A stretch of DNA of 64,000 nt from positions 270,501 through 334,500 of the forward strand of contig BLAL01000324.1 in the NCBI GenBank assembly GCA_015698045.1, written 5' to 3'. Of this stretch, positions 1 through 10,564 are shown piece after piece. The notes under the pieces were generated by a model, which was not told where the DNA came from, made no database searches, and worked only from the letters and a program-made list of their open reading frames with translations. Each line of letters begins with the position of its first letter. The first letter of the stretch is position 1. This DNA is from Rhizophagus clarus. Lineage: Eukaryota; Glomeromycota; Glomeromycetes; Glomerales; Glomeraceae. Both the position numbers and the translations under genes were made by a program.

Positions 1-44
1 ACAATTTTTAAAACTGAAACCAAATCAAACTGATCATTAGCATC

Positions 45-1185
45 CTACTTTTTATACATACCATAATTTAATTTATATAATTTTTCTTCATTATAATATT
101 TTTCTTTATCATATTCTTTAATATAGTTTGTTTCATAATTATTTGCTTTATTATAATATTTATAACTATTATCTATGTAGTTCATCTCTCTTGTATTTTT
201 TCTAATTTTTGGACATTCAGGTGAAATATGACCTACTTTATTACAGTTATAATATCTAATCTGTTGATTATTTATTTTACTTATTAATCTTAGTCTATAA
301 TTCATCAGTCAGTTGTTTATATATCCTTCAGCTAATATTTTCTTTGTAATTGCTTAATTTCTTTGATTTTCTTAAAGTTTTTTGTTATTTCATTTATTTC
401 CTTATTAATTTGTCTTTCATTCTTTTCAAATATATTTTTATATTTTTTTTCATTGTATTTTCTTATTAATTTATTCTTTACTTTTCTCAAATGTATCCTT
501 AGTATTTTCTTCTTATAGTTTAGCATTCTGCATTATTTGTACCATATTAGTATCTACTATACCTTGTTCTAATATTGCTTGGTATTGGATCCTACTTCCT
601 GATTTGATTACTTTTGCTGCTGTGATTGCATTCTCAAAAGTAGTAGAATTTCCTTGAAAGACTCTTGATATTAAATAAGAAATTAATCCATTAATAAAAT
701 GGGTTACCTCAAATCTTTCAGCTGAATCATTTACTCTAGGTGCTACTCTTTTAATCAGTTTATTAATTCTCCCTATATTACTTTCTACTAATTCTTCTGT
801 TCCTTGCTTAATACTGGTTAATTCTCTTATTTTATTGATTCTTTTTAATATCATTTGCAAAATGGTTGATTAACTTGGTAATTAAATTCTGTGCTTCACT
901 ATGATAAGTATTATCTTCCCATCTTTTAATAAAATTTGGATTAACATTATTTGCTTTATACCAATCAGCTGCCTCTCTTCTTATACAAGCTTTTGCTTTT
1001 ACTAATTTTCCAGCTTAATTATTATCTTCTTAGTATCCATTAGCTTGAAATATAACATTAAAATCCCTAATCCATTCATGAACATCTTATTTTTCTTCAT
1101 AATATAATAGCAAATCCCTATTTTTGCTGCTCTATTAACTGGTTTTGCTAGATTTTCTACTGCATTTTGTATAAGTATTTAGTGT
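45..1185 (-). pseudogene. Decayed retrotransposon gag with zinc knuckle
   Basis: Reading down from about 1185 on the minus strand gives a gag-like product in pieces. The N-terminal part has the motifs HEWIRDFNVIFQANGY and REAADWYKANN, typical of a retrotransposon gag core. A middle part (860-513) contains AERFEVTHFINGL. A charged linker follows (526-332), then a C-terminal zinc knuckle (305-45) reading YNCNKVGHISPECP. The knuckle should be C-x2-C-x4-H-x4-C, but its first Cys is Tyr. Two in-frame TAA codons (1030-1032 and 1015-1017) and several frame changes break it. No protease or reverse transcriptase is seen; the element may continue to the left of the window. Gag would package element RNA in an intact relative. 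The family (LTR-like versus other) is inferred from the gag/knuckle pairing. Confidence 0.7.
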
Positions 1186-1680
1186 GATATTTGTATTATT
1201 GTCTATGATGACGTTGTTATCATTGAAGTCTCCCATGAGGCCATGACAAAGTTATATGATTTATTATTGATCATGTTATTGAAGTATTTTTTATATGTCT
1301 TAATTAGTGAGAAATAGATAGTTATTCTGTTAAAAGTACTATTAATAGGTAAATAAAATGCAAAAATGTTAATTTTATATTTGTTCTTGAATTCTAGGTG
1401 GGTATAGATATATCTTCCTGGAGTTGTATAAATTTTTGTTATATGTTTATACATGAGGGTGAATAGTATGAACACATTTCCTGCTCTGTGATTGCCATTG
1501 TCTATGGGTTTATTGATGATATAAAATTGTAGTCATGTAGTCAGGGGTTAGTGCTATCATAAATATTGCTGATGTTATTGATTATTTGTATTTAAAATGT
1601 TTTGTGAGCTTTGAAGGATGGATTGTGTGGTGCCTGTGATTCATGTATTTCACAGATATGTAAAATGTGAATGTTATTGT
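1140..1680 (-). pseudogene. LINE-type endonuclease (EEP fold) fragment
   Basis: A 90-codon open stretch (1475-1203) reads PGRYIYTHLEFKNKYKINIF then FAFYLPINS, matching the beta-strand spacing of endonuclease/exonuclease/phosphatase domains of non-LTR retrotransposons. The strand that should end in V-M-G-D-F-N reads FVMAS; a few bases further on, in another frame, MGDFNDNN appears (about 1230-1210). A small insertion or frameshift therefore cuts the catalytic GDFN motif. Upstream sequence to about 1680 gives short in-frame scraps of the N-terminal part. The reverse transcriptase is missing. The fragment abuts the gag relic near 1180-1200, so two element types are fused here. The domain assignment is good; the exact LINE clade cannot be told. 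Confidence 0.65.
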
Positions 1681-1689
1681 TGATTATGA

Positions 1690-1865
1690 CTAGGGATGGC
1701 AACAGTCACAGTTATTAACCGGTCATGACTGGTTATGACCATGACTGATATCAGTCGGTCAAAGGCTTCTAACTGACTGTTTAACCAACCATTTTGACTG
1801 ACCATTTGACTGACCATTTAACCGACTGTTTAACTGACCGTTAACTGACCATTTAGCTAACTCTA
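1690..1865. repeat. Degenerate short tandem repeat (TGACCATTTA-like)
   Basis: After the phrase GACTAGGGATGGCAACAGTC come about ten imperfect copies of a 10-13 bp unit related to ACTGACCATTTA, with variants such as AACCGACTGTTTA. No coding sense. The following sequence to 2447 is AT-rich with no recognised gene. Confidence 0.6.
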
Positions 1866-2447
1866 TCCATTTGACATTTCTTTTAACGAATTTAATCAAT
1901 AAAAAGATCAAATAACATTTTTTTGATTAAATTTGCTAAAAAACACTTTTTAACATTTTGTCTTGATTAAATTCGTTAAAAAGAAAAAAATTCATCTTAT
2001 CAATCTTATATAGAATAATCAGAAAATAAAAAAATTTTTTACAACTCGTGCTTAAAAATTAAAGTAATAACGACTTTTTATAACCCATCAACTATTTTAA
2101 GAACCCATCACTTTCTACACCAGTTGCAAATAAAAGTTTTGTGAATACAATAGTAGTTATTTGCAGTTGTTAATGGTATTATTTATTCTCCAAAAGCTTT
2201 TTCATGATGTAAAATAATTAAATAAGGCAGTAAGAATAACCAGGTTTCATATGAATTTGCTATAATATTTAAAGAATTTTGAAAATAAAGAAATAACCAA
2301 AATTTTCATTATCTTTTATTAATTTTTAATTTTAAAAATTTTGTTTTTAAAATATGACGACAAAGAATCTTCCTTTATATCATTTACTGATGATGATTTT
2401 AAAACTAACAATGATTTTAAAACTCATGCAGGTTCCTCTTAGGGAAA

Positions 2448-2626
2448 TCACTTAACCGACATTAAAATCTCGTGATATTTAAATCCACCAGTATGAAAAC
2501 TTTGACTTTTAGATGGATGATCGTTGTCACAGAGCCTTGCGAATGCCGTAATCTCCTTGACCATATACTCTTGACCTCAATTGTCCTTAATTCCAAAAGT
2601 CCGGTCATGCTTTTCGTCTGGCAACA
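2448..2626 (-). pseudogene. 5' relic of Helitron-type OB-fold gene
   Basis: The minus strand reads LPDEKHDRTFGIKDN, a TGA, then EYMVKEITAFARLCDNDHPSK and a short tail to TGA at 2448. VKEITAFARL plus CDNDHPSK is close to VKEITAVARL plus DDNDPTK near the start of the OB-fold protein at 31.3-32.3 kb, and weaker to the start of the one at 8-8.9 kb. This is thus a third, truncated copy of the same family. It is continuous with the exon-like part of the tandem array beginning at 2590, so the array looks like amplification of an early exon/intron of this gene family. No downstream OB-fold domain follows. The match is by eye. Confidence 0.5.
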
Positions 2627-4480
2627 CTACAAAAAAGAAAAAAAAAAATAAATAAATAAATAATTAATTAATTAAAAAAAACAACGAAAAAATTCACCCC
2701 AACCCTCCCTTACCTTAATTCCAATAGTCCGGTCATGCTTTTCGTCCGGCAACACTACAAAAAAGAAAAAAAAAATTACTAATTAATTAATTAAATAAAA
2801 AAACCAACGAAAAACACCACCCCAACCCTCCCTTACCTTACTTAATTCCAATAGTCCAGTCGTGCTTTTCGTCCGGTGAAACTACGAAAAAGAAAAAAAA
2901 AAAAATTAATTAATTAATTAAATAAAAAAAAACAATGAAAAACATCACCCCAACCCTCCCTTACCTTAATTCCAAAAGTCCGATTGTGCTTTTTGTCTGG
3001 CAACACTACAAAAAAGAAAAAATAATAATAATAATTAATTAATTAAATAAAAAAAAACAACGAAAAAAATCTTCCCAACACTTCCTTACCTTAATTGTCC
3101 TTAATTCCAAAAGTCTTTTCGTCTGGCAACACTACAAAAAAAAAAAAGAAAAAAAAATAGTTAATTAAATAAAAAAAAACCCGAAAATACCACCCCAACC
3201 CTTCCTTACCTTAATTCCAATAGTCCGGTCATGCTTTTCATCTGTCGAAACTATAAAAAGAAAAAAAAAATAATTAATTAATTAAATAAAAAAAACAACG
3301 AAAAACATCACCCCAACCCTCCCTTACCTTAATTCCAAAAGTCCGGTCATGCTTTTCGTTCGGCAACACTACAAAAAAGAAAAAAAAATAATAATGATAA
3401 TTAATTAATTAAATAAAAAAAAACAACGAAAAGCATCTCCTTACCTTAATTGTCCTTAATTCCAAAAGTCTTTCGTCTGGCAACACTACAAAAAAGAAAA
3501 AAGGAAAAAAAAATAGTTAATTAAATAAAAAAAAACCCGAAAAACACCACCCCAACCCTCCCTTACCTTAATTCCAATAGCCCGGTCATGCTTTTCGTCT
3601 GGCAACACTACAAAAAAGAAAAAAGAAAAAAAAAATAATTAATTAAATAAAAAAAAACCTGAAAAACACCACTCCAACCCTCTCTTACCTTAATTCCAAT
3701 AGTCCGGTTATGCTTTTCGTCCAGCAACACTACAAAAAAGAAAAAAGAAAAAAGAAAAAAAAAATAATTAATTAAATAAAAAAAAAACCTGAAAAACACC
3801 ATCCCAACCCTCCCTTACCTTAATTCCAATAGTCCAGTCGTGCTTTTCGTCTGGCAACACACAGGTCGAAATTAGTTAAATAGGATATCAATAGAGTATC
3901 AATAGGTTATCAATCGGCTATCAATAAGCTACCCTATTGGTAGCCTATTGAACTTGCGCCATAATCCATCACCAATCGGGCAGGCTGATTGATAGCTGAT
4001 TGATAACTTATTGATAACCTATTAGTATCCTATTGGTATTTTTATTAAATAGGGTATCAATAGGGTATCAATAGGTTATCAATAGGTTATCAATCAGCCT
4101 GCCTGATTGGTGACGGATTATGGCGCAAGTTCAATAGGCTACCAATAGGGTAGCCTATTAATAGCCGATTGATAACCTATTGATACCCTATTAATACCCT
4201 ATTTAACTAATTTCGACCTGTGACACTACAAAAAAGAAAAAAAAAAAAGAAAAAAAGAATAATTAATTAAATAAAAAAAAAAACTGAAAAACACCACTCC
4301 AACCCTCCCTTACCTTAATTCCAATAGTCTGGTCGTGCTTTTCGTCCAGCAACACTACAAAAAAGAAAAAAAAATAATTAATTAAATAAAAAAAACTGAA
4401 AAACACCACCCCAACCCTCTCTTACCTTAATTCCAATAGTCTGGTCATGCTTTTCGTCTGGCAACATCACAAAAAAAAAA
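2580..4480 (-). repeat. Tandem array of 110-133 bp exon/intron-like units
   Basis: About thirteen units start with plus-strand CTTAATTCCAATAGTCCGG at roughly 2590, 2716, 2843, 2967, 3100, 3211, 3331, 3460, 3571, 3692, 3816, 4317 and 4425. Read on the minus strand, each unit is acceptor TTTTTTGTAG, a 41-nt conserved block (for example 2754-2714, encoding LPDEKHDRTIGIK in one frame), donor GTAAGGGAGG, and an AT-rich intron-like stretch with TTAATTAAT and a long pyrimidine tract. The conserved block and splice-like edges vary less than the poly-A/T interior. Some units replace part of the block with a duplicated GACAATTAAG. Because 41 is not a multiple of 3 and one frame has TGA, chained exons would not give a long repeat protein. 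The array is split at 3860-4222. Confidence 0.75.
3860..4222. mobile_element. Palindromic foldback element, 3-bp TSD
   Basis: This 363-bp insert is an almost perfect inverted repeat over its whole length, with ends CACAGGTCGAAATTAG and CTAATTTCGACCTGTG and only a few bases of centre near 4045. Inside each arm an 11-bp motif close to AGGTTATCAAT recurs. It interrupts an array unit precisely: ACA is present at 3857-3859 and 4223-4225 but once in uninterrupted units, giving a 3-bp duplication. The 3-bp duplication and CAC...GTG ends fit the CACTA class, but no transposase is present and this placement is inference. Confidence 0.75.
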
Positions 4481-5150
4481 ATTTTTTTTTCAAGATCGGA
4501 TATTCGGATTATCTGATTAGATCAGCAAGTCACATGTGGGGCCTTTATACCGAATAATTCGTTATAGTGTTGAATTTTTTTTTTATTTAATTTTATTTGA
4601 TCAATTAAAATTGAAATAAAAGAATTAAAATTAAAGTTTTAAAAAGTGAATGAAGAGAAACAAATAAAATAGATTACCTAATAAACAAATAAACATTATC
4701 GCTGATGAAAAAACTGCCAGAGCCCAGAGGCGCTATATTTTTTTTTTTTTTTTACGCATTTACCACTTATTTACTTAAATAATCGGATCATAATACCGGT
4801 TATATCAGTTCAAAAACTGCATACATTCCTTTTTTATATCAACTCATGAGATAAGCTTATCGTAAATGGTAAGCGATATTACCTTTAATGTTATAGATAA
4901 TTAACGCTAATAGTTTTGTTCAGATTTAAGCTACTGTAGCGGAAGGAAATTTTTTTTATCATTTTTTTTTTAAAATAAATAATCATTTTTTTTTTTTATC
5001 ATTTTTTTTTAAAATAAAAAATCTTTTTTTTTTAACATTTTTTTTTTAAAATAAATAATCATTTTTTTTTTTTTATTTTTTTTAAAATAAAATAATCATC
5101 TTTTTTTTTAACATTTTTTTTTAAGATAAAAAAATCATTTTTTTTAATTC
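4481..5150. repeat. Gene-free stretch with T-rich tandem repeats
   Basis: 4481-4940 holds no recognised gene. From about 4945 to 5150 a loose 30-40 bp unit, T-run plus AAAATAAATAATCA, repeats five or six times. It may be the intron upstream of the putative exon at 5156. Confidence 0.5.
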
Positions 5151-5155
5151 TTTAG

Positions 5156-6240
5156 TTAACGGCGTCACCTTTAGCTTTGGGATTAAGTGCTGTAACAGGT
5201 AAGTTTTTTTTTTTTTGCTTTTATTCTTTTTTCTTTTTCTCTTATTAACTTGTTCTTTTTTTTAGGTGCGGCTGTTTTTAATTCCATTTCAGTGGAAATT
5301 CAAGGTGAGTTTTAATTCTTTTTTTTGTTTTCTTTTCATTCTTTTCCTTGTTCATTTACTAAACTTTCTGTCTTTTTTAGATGTGTATCATTTGAGTGAA
5401 AATTCAAGTAAGTCTTTTACGTCTCTTTCTCTTGTTATTTTATTTTTCTTTTAAGATGATATTAACCATTTTCTTTTTCTTTTTTCTATGGGTAGGTGTT
5501 CTGGCTTTTCTTTCATTTTTTTATTTCTCTTATTTTCATGGTTTCTTTGTTTCTTTTTTTCATTGTTTCTTTCGTTTCTTTCCATGGTTCTTTCATTGAT
5601 CTTTTGTGGTTCCCTTTGTTATTCCTTTCATTGATCTTTTGTTCCTTTTGTCATTGTTTCTTTCATTGCCTTTTTGGTTTCTTTCATTGATTTTTGGTTT
5701 CTTTCGTTGCTTTTTTTCATTTCTTTAATTTATCTTTGGTTTCTTTCATTGCTTTTTCCATTTCTTTCATTGATCTTTGATTTCTTTCATTGCTTTTTTT
5801 ATTTCTCTCATTACTCTTTGGCTTCTTTTGTTGCTTTTTTTTCATTTCCTTTATTGATTTTCATTCCTCGTTTGCTTCCTTTCATTCTCTTTTATTCCCC
5901 CTGTTTTTTTTCATTCGCTATTTGTTTCTTTCATTCCTTTTAATTCCATCTTTGTTTCTTTTATTTTTTTCATTTTCTTTATTCCTTTTTGTTTTCTCAT
6001 TCATTTTTATTCTTTTTTTGTTTCATTCATTCCTTTTCACTATCCTTTATTTTTTTTGTTCCTTCTTCATTTTTCTTTGATTATCTTTGCTTCCCTTCAT
6101 TCCTTTTCATTTATCTCTTCTTTCCTTTATTCTTCTGTCATCTTTTCTTACTATATTTTCCATTCTTATATATTGCAGTGCATTTGCAATTAGTACAAAA
6201 CTATAGCATTAATATTACAGTTAAAATTGTGCAATTGTAG
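5156..6240 (+). CDS. Putative microexon gene (3' part), unknown product
   Basis: Five exon-like blocks can be joined in one frame: 5156-5198 (43 nt), 5266-5304 (39), 5381-5407 (27), 5456-5491 (36) and 6179-6240 (62, ending TAG). Each inner junction has donor GTAAGT, GTGAGT, GTAAGT or GTAGGT and acceptor TTTTAG, TTTTAG, TTTAAG or TTGCAG; TACTAAA sits before the third block. All four introns are phase 1 and the three inner exons are multiples of three. The product reads LTASPLALGLSAVT, GAAVFNSISVEIQ, DVYHLSENS, NDINHFLFLFSM, VHLQLVQNYSINITVKIVQL. The start is not seen; an acceptor (CTTTAG, 5150-5155) implies more exons upstream. The last intron is about 690 nt and pyrimidine-rich. No family is recognised. 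A chance run of splice-like signals in T-rich DNA is the main alternative. Confidence 0.4.
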
Positions 6241-7963
6241 TTCAATTTTTTTATAAAATCATATATACATTGTGGTGTAATTTTTTTTCTTTTGATTAAA
6301 ATATAATTTCTTTCATACAATTTTCTTTTATAGTGATATTAATTATTATTCAACAAATTATTAAATGTAAAATTGTCTTTGTAATTATAGATTTTATAGA
6401 TTGTAACGTTAAAGTTTTTTTCTTTTTTGTTTGACTAAATATCATTACTATCATATTACCAGTTACGGTATATTAAATCTAGCTAAAATTATGTTAAATC
6501 TAGCCAAAATTATGTTAATTCTGGCCAAAATTAAAATCGTCCTAAATTGCATTTTTTAAAATTGTACGCACTTTTTTTGGATTATTATATTGCATATCTT
6601 TAACTTTTATAATACATTGTATAACAAAATTTAATATATTTGAATGATGAAATAAATCCACCGATATAATATACTTTTATTTATGTATTTGTAATCTGCA
6701 CTTTATTATAGAATTGTGGTTTTTTGACTCTCATTAATGGTAAAATCTTAATCAAAAATATTTGATAAAGTAATAAAGTAGTAATTATTTTTGCATATGT
6801 GGCATATTGTGAAAGTCATTTGATAATAGTAATGCAAGAAAATTTGCTGTGGGTATTATCGTTAAATTGAAATGATTGACATAGCTAAAAAATACTAGCA
6901 ATTAAGTGAAAAAAGTTTTAATTGATTAGTCATCATTAGAGCTAACCATATATTAACTTGTTAATAGATTGTTTATTGTTACGAAAAAAGCGTTAAATTA
7001 GACATTAAACTCAATTGACGCTGATGCTATAAAAGATTTACTGTATTTATTTAAAGTATGAATAGAAAACATTTGATGAACTATATACTGTACGTGTAAA
7101 AAATAGAATATTAAAATAAGAATATTGATCTACTAGGCATCTTATTTTCTCCCATCAAGACTACATTATCATCGCAATTTAATTCTTCTTGTTTTTGTGA
7201 TCTTGTCCTAACTTCAGTATATGTTTTATAACAGAGAATTAAATGAATATCTATGATTTGTTTATTGTGAAAGAAAGAAAACATTTTATTTATATAAAAT
7301 TCTGTCCAAAAAATTTTTTTATCATGTCAATATAAAATTTTTAAATAATTAAAAATAATAATAAAAAAATGTATACAGTAAATTTCCATATAGTAATTTT
7401 ACTAAAACGAAAAAAAAGGGGGAATCGCCATTCACTATAGTATTGCAGTAAATGTCATTCGATCTGTACATTCTCGATCTCAAAGTAAGAGAAAAAAAAA
7501 TAATAGTAATCCAATAGAAAAAATATTATGATCATTGAACTCTAATATGAGTCTTGGTTCCATGTGGAAACTACAAATTTTTTTTTATTAGCCATATTTT
7601 ATTATAATTTATTATAATCAATATTTTCATAAAATACAAATAAAAAATAGAGTTTATTGCAAATTTATTTATTGATTCAATCAATGAGTAAATAAAATAA
7701 GAATAATAAAAAAAAATAAAGGAAATTTAGTTTTCGTACTTAATGGAGAGATATATATATAGTGATATGTAATATTCAATAATTAAAATTAACTAAAATG
7801 TATCGATTGAAAATTGAGACCAAAGATGGAACTCCTTGATATAAAGTCAAACCTAAAGAGCAATTAATCTTAAAAACTACTATCAAAACTAAAAAGTTCA
7901 ATTATCGGTATTCTTTACTATTTTGAAAGTGGAGATAAATAAGATTTATAAGTTGAAGGAATT
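6241..7963. other. Gene-free stretch with a 21-bp triplicate
   Basis: No coding region is recognised. At about 6474-6534 a 21-bp unit (TTAAATCTAGCTAAAATTATG, varying to TTAATTCTGGCC in the third copy) occurs three times. The phrase TTAATTCTGGCC recurs twice inside the TIR element at 13363-13834, so both may come from one repeat family. Confidence 0.4.
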
Positions 7964-8923
7964 TTATTTTCTTTTTCTTTTTGGTCTTTTTGGTTTGTTT
8001 GGTGCGTCATCATTATTGTCTTCTTCAATATTTTCACCAATACCTTCAATTTCTTCAATTTCTTCATTATCATTTATTTCTTGATCGCTATCAATAACTT
8101 CAATGTGTTGATCTTGAGACAGCAAAGATTTTGAAATTTCTGATATTTTTGTTGTAGAAGACTTACGTCCTCCATGACCCTGCTTTGAAGTGTTAGCCAA
8201 TGGTAATGATGGAGATGGTTTTGTTTCTAAATTTTGACGTATGAGATTGATTCTTTGTTCTATAGTAGATTTAGTTTTAGATGTATCTGTTTTACTCTTT
8301 CATGGAACGGATATAGTGTTTTCTGATTCAATTTTACCCATAATAAATTGAAATTCCAATATTTCGCAGTATAGTTGTTTATCTGCAAGGAAAAATAGTC
8401 CAGTGGTGTGAATTGTTGAATTTTTTTTAGCCTTTGTCAAGGCATTTTTAAATCTTCCACTCACAGGGTGAGTCAAGTTTATTAAGAATGGATTAAATTG
8501 CTTTTTTGATAAGTATGGTTTCACTTGAATTTGCAAAGTATAACCAACTTCTGTTAATTGTGCATAATTCATTGTTTTTCCAACAAAATTGACGGTGGGT
8601 TTCATAATAGGTATATCATCTTTATCAAGAGGAATGTGTATGTTGGATATAATTGTTACATTAATTGAATCATCTTGTGAAACAGAAAATTTTCCCATTA
8701 TTAGATACATGTTTTCTTCCTCAAATGGTGTTGTTTCAATATCATTACTTGAATCAGAGTTAGCATGACTTGCTGAAGTTAAGTAATTTGAGTATTTGTA
8801 TATTTGAAATCCATCATTACCATCTACTCGAGAAATAGCTGTACCTTTCTGTAGAGTTCCACTGTTAATAATTTCATCAGAGACATTTAATATGTATAAA
8901 ATAGTTGTGATATTTGCGATCAT
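7964..8923 (-). pseudogene. OB-fold (RPA-like) protein with in-frame TGA
   Basis: A 207-codon frame starts at 8923 and stops at TGA 8300-8302; the same frame continues without another stop for 112 more codons to 7964. The first part has two segments that line up with the Helitron-linked protein at 31.3-32.3 kb: YLIMGKFSVSQDDSINVTII against FLKGKF...VNVTSI, and then PTVNFVGKTM against LNVMILG. These alternate as in single-strand-binding OB folds. After the TGA comes a basic then acidic tail (STIEQRINLIRQNLETK, EEIEEIEG) ending in PKRPKRKRK, a likely nuclear localisation signal. The gene stands alone, with no Rep/helicase nearby, so it is probably a Helitron remnant or captured copy. The stop may be a mutation or be read through. 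Confidence 0.55.
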
Positions 8924-9345
8924 ATTTATTGTTTTTGAGATTGAATAAATGAGTAGTAAAGAAATAAATGAATTATTTTAATTTGTGTGTTTTTAAAAAA
9001 ATTTTTTTTTTTGAAATATAAATTCAATAAATAAATTGAATGAATGAGCAATGGAAGAGTAAATGGATCTCTTTTATATGTTTTGCTAAAACATTTTTTA
9101 TTTTTTATTTAAAATAAAATTCATAAAAACCACTTAAAAATTCAGCATTAGTGTATTTTTTAAATTGTTGAAAAATTGGCATCAGATTGTTTTTGAACAA
9201 AGGATAATGATTTTGAACAATTAGATCATTTATTTGCGTTGTTACTATTTCAAAAAAAAGTATTGTTAACAATTAAACAATAAATTTCAGCATGATTATA
9301 GTTCAATTTCATTTTATGTAAGGTTAGAAATTAGTTTACCATCAG

Positions 9346-9757
9346 AATCACATGTACGTTCGAAAATGATCTCAATGATGGTACCATTCAGTTCTAATAC
9401 AATTTCAGTTAATTAAATGATGATCAGAATTTTTTATATTAAATATTCTGACCATTTTCTATTAATAACTACATCAAAATGGTACATTCTAATACAATTT
9501 CAGTTAGTCTGATTAATTGGCATTTGAAATTAAAGTTAGTGATCGTCAAAATTCAATTTAGGCGTTAGTTTCCCATGTACTATGCCAATCCTAATACCAA
9601 TCCAGTTAACTAAATACCGAGCCAAAAGTTATTTGAGGTTGGCGTCAATGGATTATTTTTTATTTTAAACAATCAAAATAATAGACTCCAGAATCATATG
9701 TATATTCTGAAATGATCTCGACAATTATGCCATTCAATTCTAATACAATTCTGGTTA
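9346..9757. repeat. Diverged direct duplication (~65 bp blocks)
   Basis: Blocks at about 9346-9412 and 9691-9757 share AATCAYATGTAYRTTC, GAAATGATCTC and TTCTAATACAATT in order. A weaker partial copy lies between them near 9480. The surrounding 8924-10160 is otherwise without a recognised gene. Confidence 0.55.
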
Positions 9758-10164
9758 TGATCAAAAAATTTTTTGCTATTTGGCATTGGAATTAATAGAT
9801 TGTTCTCTATTTTAACAATTGAACAATAGAACTCAAAAACCTTTAAAAATACATAAATAATAATTATAATACTAGCAGATTTTATGTTGACGCATTTCTA
9901 TAATAAATTTTGTTTTTTACGAAATTATCAAAGATATAGAATAAGCTAGATTAATTATTTATTTTAAGTTATTTTTTACCAAATTACTAAAAATATACAA
10001 TAAGGAATTTATTTCTGATTTTATTACTAATTTTTTAATTTTTTTTGCCAGCAACAGTTTACCAAAAAATACAATAAACAATTTAATATTCAAATTCAGC
10101 TGATTCAGATCATCGTGATCAATTTTTTTTTTTTTTTTTATATAAATGACCATTGTTCGTATAA

Positions 10165-10260
10165 TATTGATATCAATATCAACTCAATATCAACTCAATA
10201 TCAATTCAATATTAACTCAATATCAATTCAATATCAATATCAATATCAATATCAAATAAT
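10165..10260. repeat. ATATCA-based microsatellite
   Basis: An 11-bp unit (AATATCAACTC or AATATCAATTC) repeats about five times and then shortens to pure ATATCA copies. Simple repeat. Confidence 0.85.
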
Positions 10261-10564
10261 TAAAAAACAGACCCCATACTTTAGCGCATAAGAGCTAACC
10301 AAATTAGCAAAAATTTCCTTCCTTTTCAGGATAGCACAATTAGCATAACAACCAATCACAAAAGATGTCATTATTAAAATAAAGATCACCTGATATTGTT
10401 AACTATATAATGCGATCTGTATATAGTGTCAACATTTTGTAACATTTTATGTTTTATAATATTTTTTTAATTATAGTAATAAAAAAAGATTGTGAAATAT
10501 TTTTTATTAAAATTAACTAACAAAAACAATTAATAACAGTTTGTAATTAATTTGACAAAAAACT

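Noticed and set aside
3608-3802. 64-codon minus-strand frame
   Set aside because: It only translates one and a half units of the tandem array, including its poly-A/T interior.
2580-4480. CRISPR-like regular array
   Set aside because: Whole units are repeated with no unique spacers; splice-like edges explain the structure better.
5496-6178. Several overlapping Phe/Ser/Leu-rich plus-strand frames
   Set aside because: Low-complexity T/C sequence; better explained as a pyrimidine-rich intron or simple repeat.
9959-10153. 64-codon Lys-rich minus-strand frame
   Set aside because: AT-rich composition effect with a poly-Lys run from a T tract; no family features.
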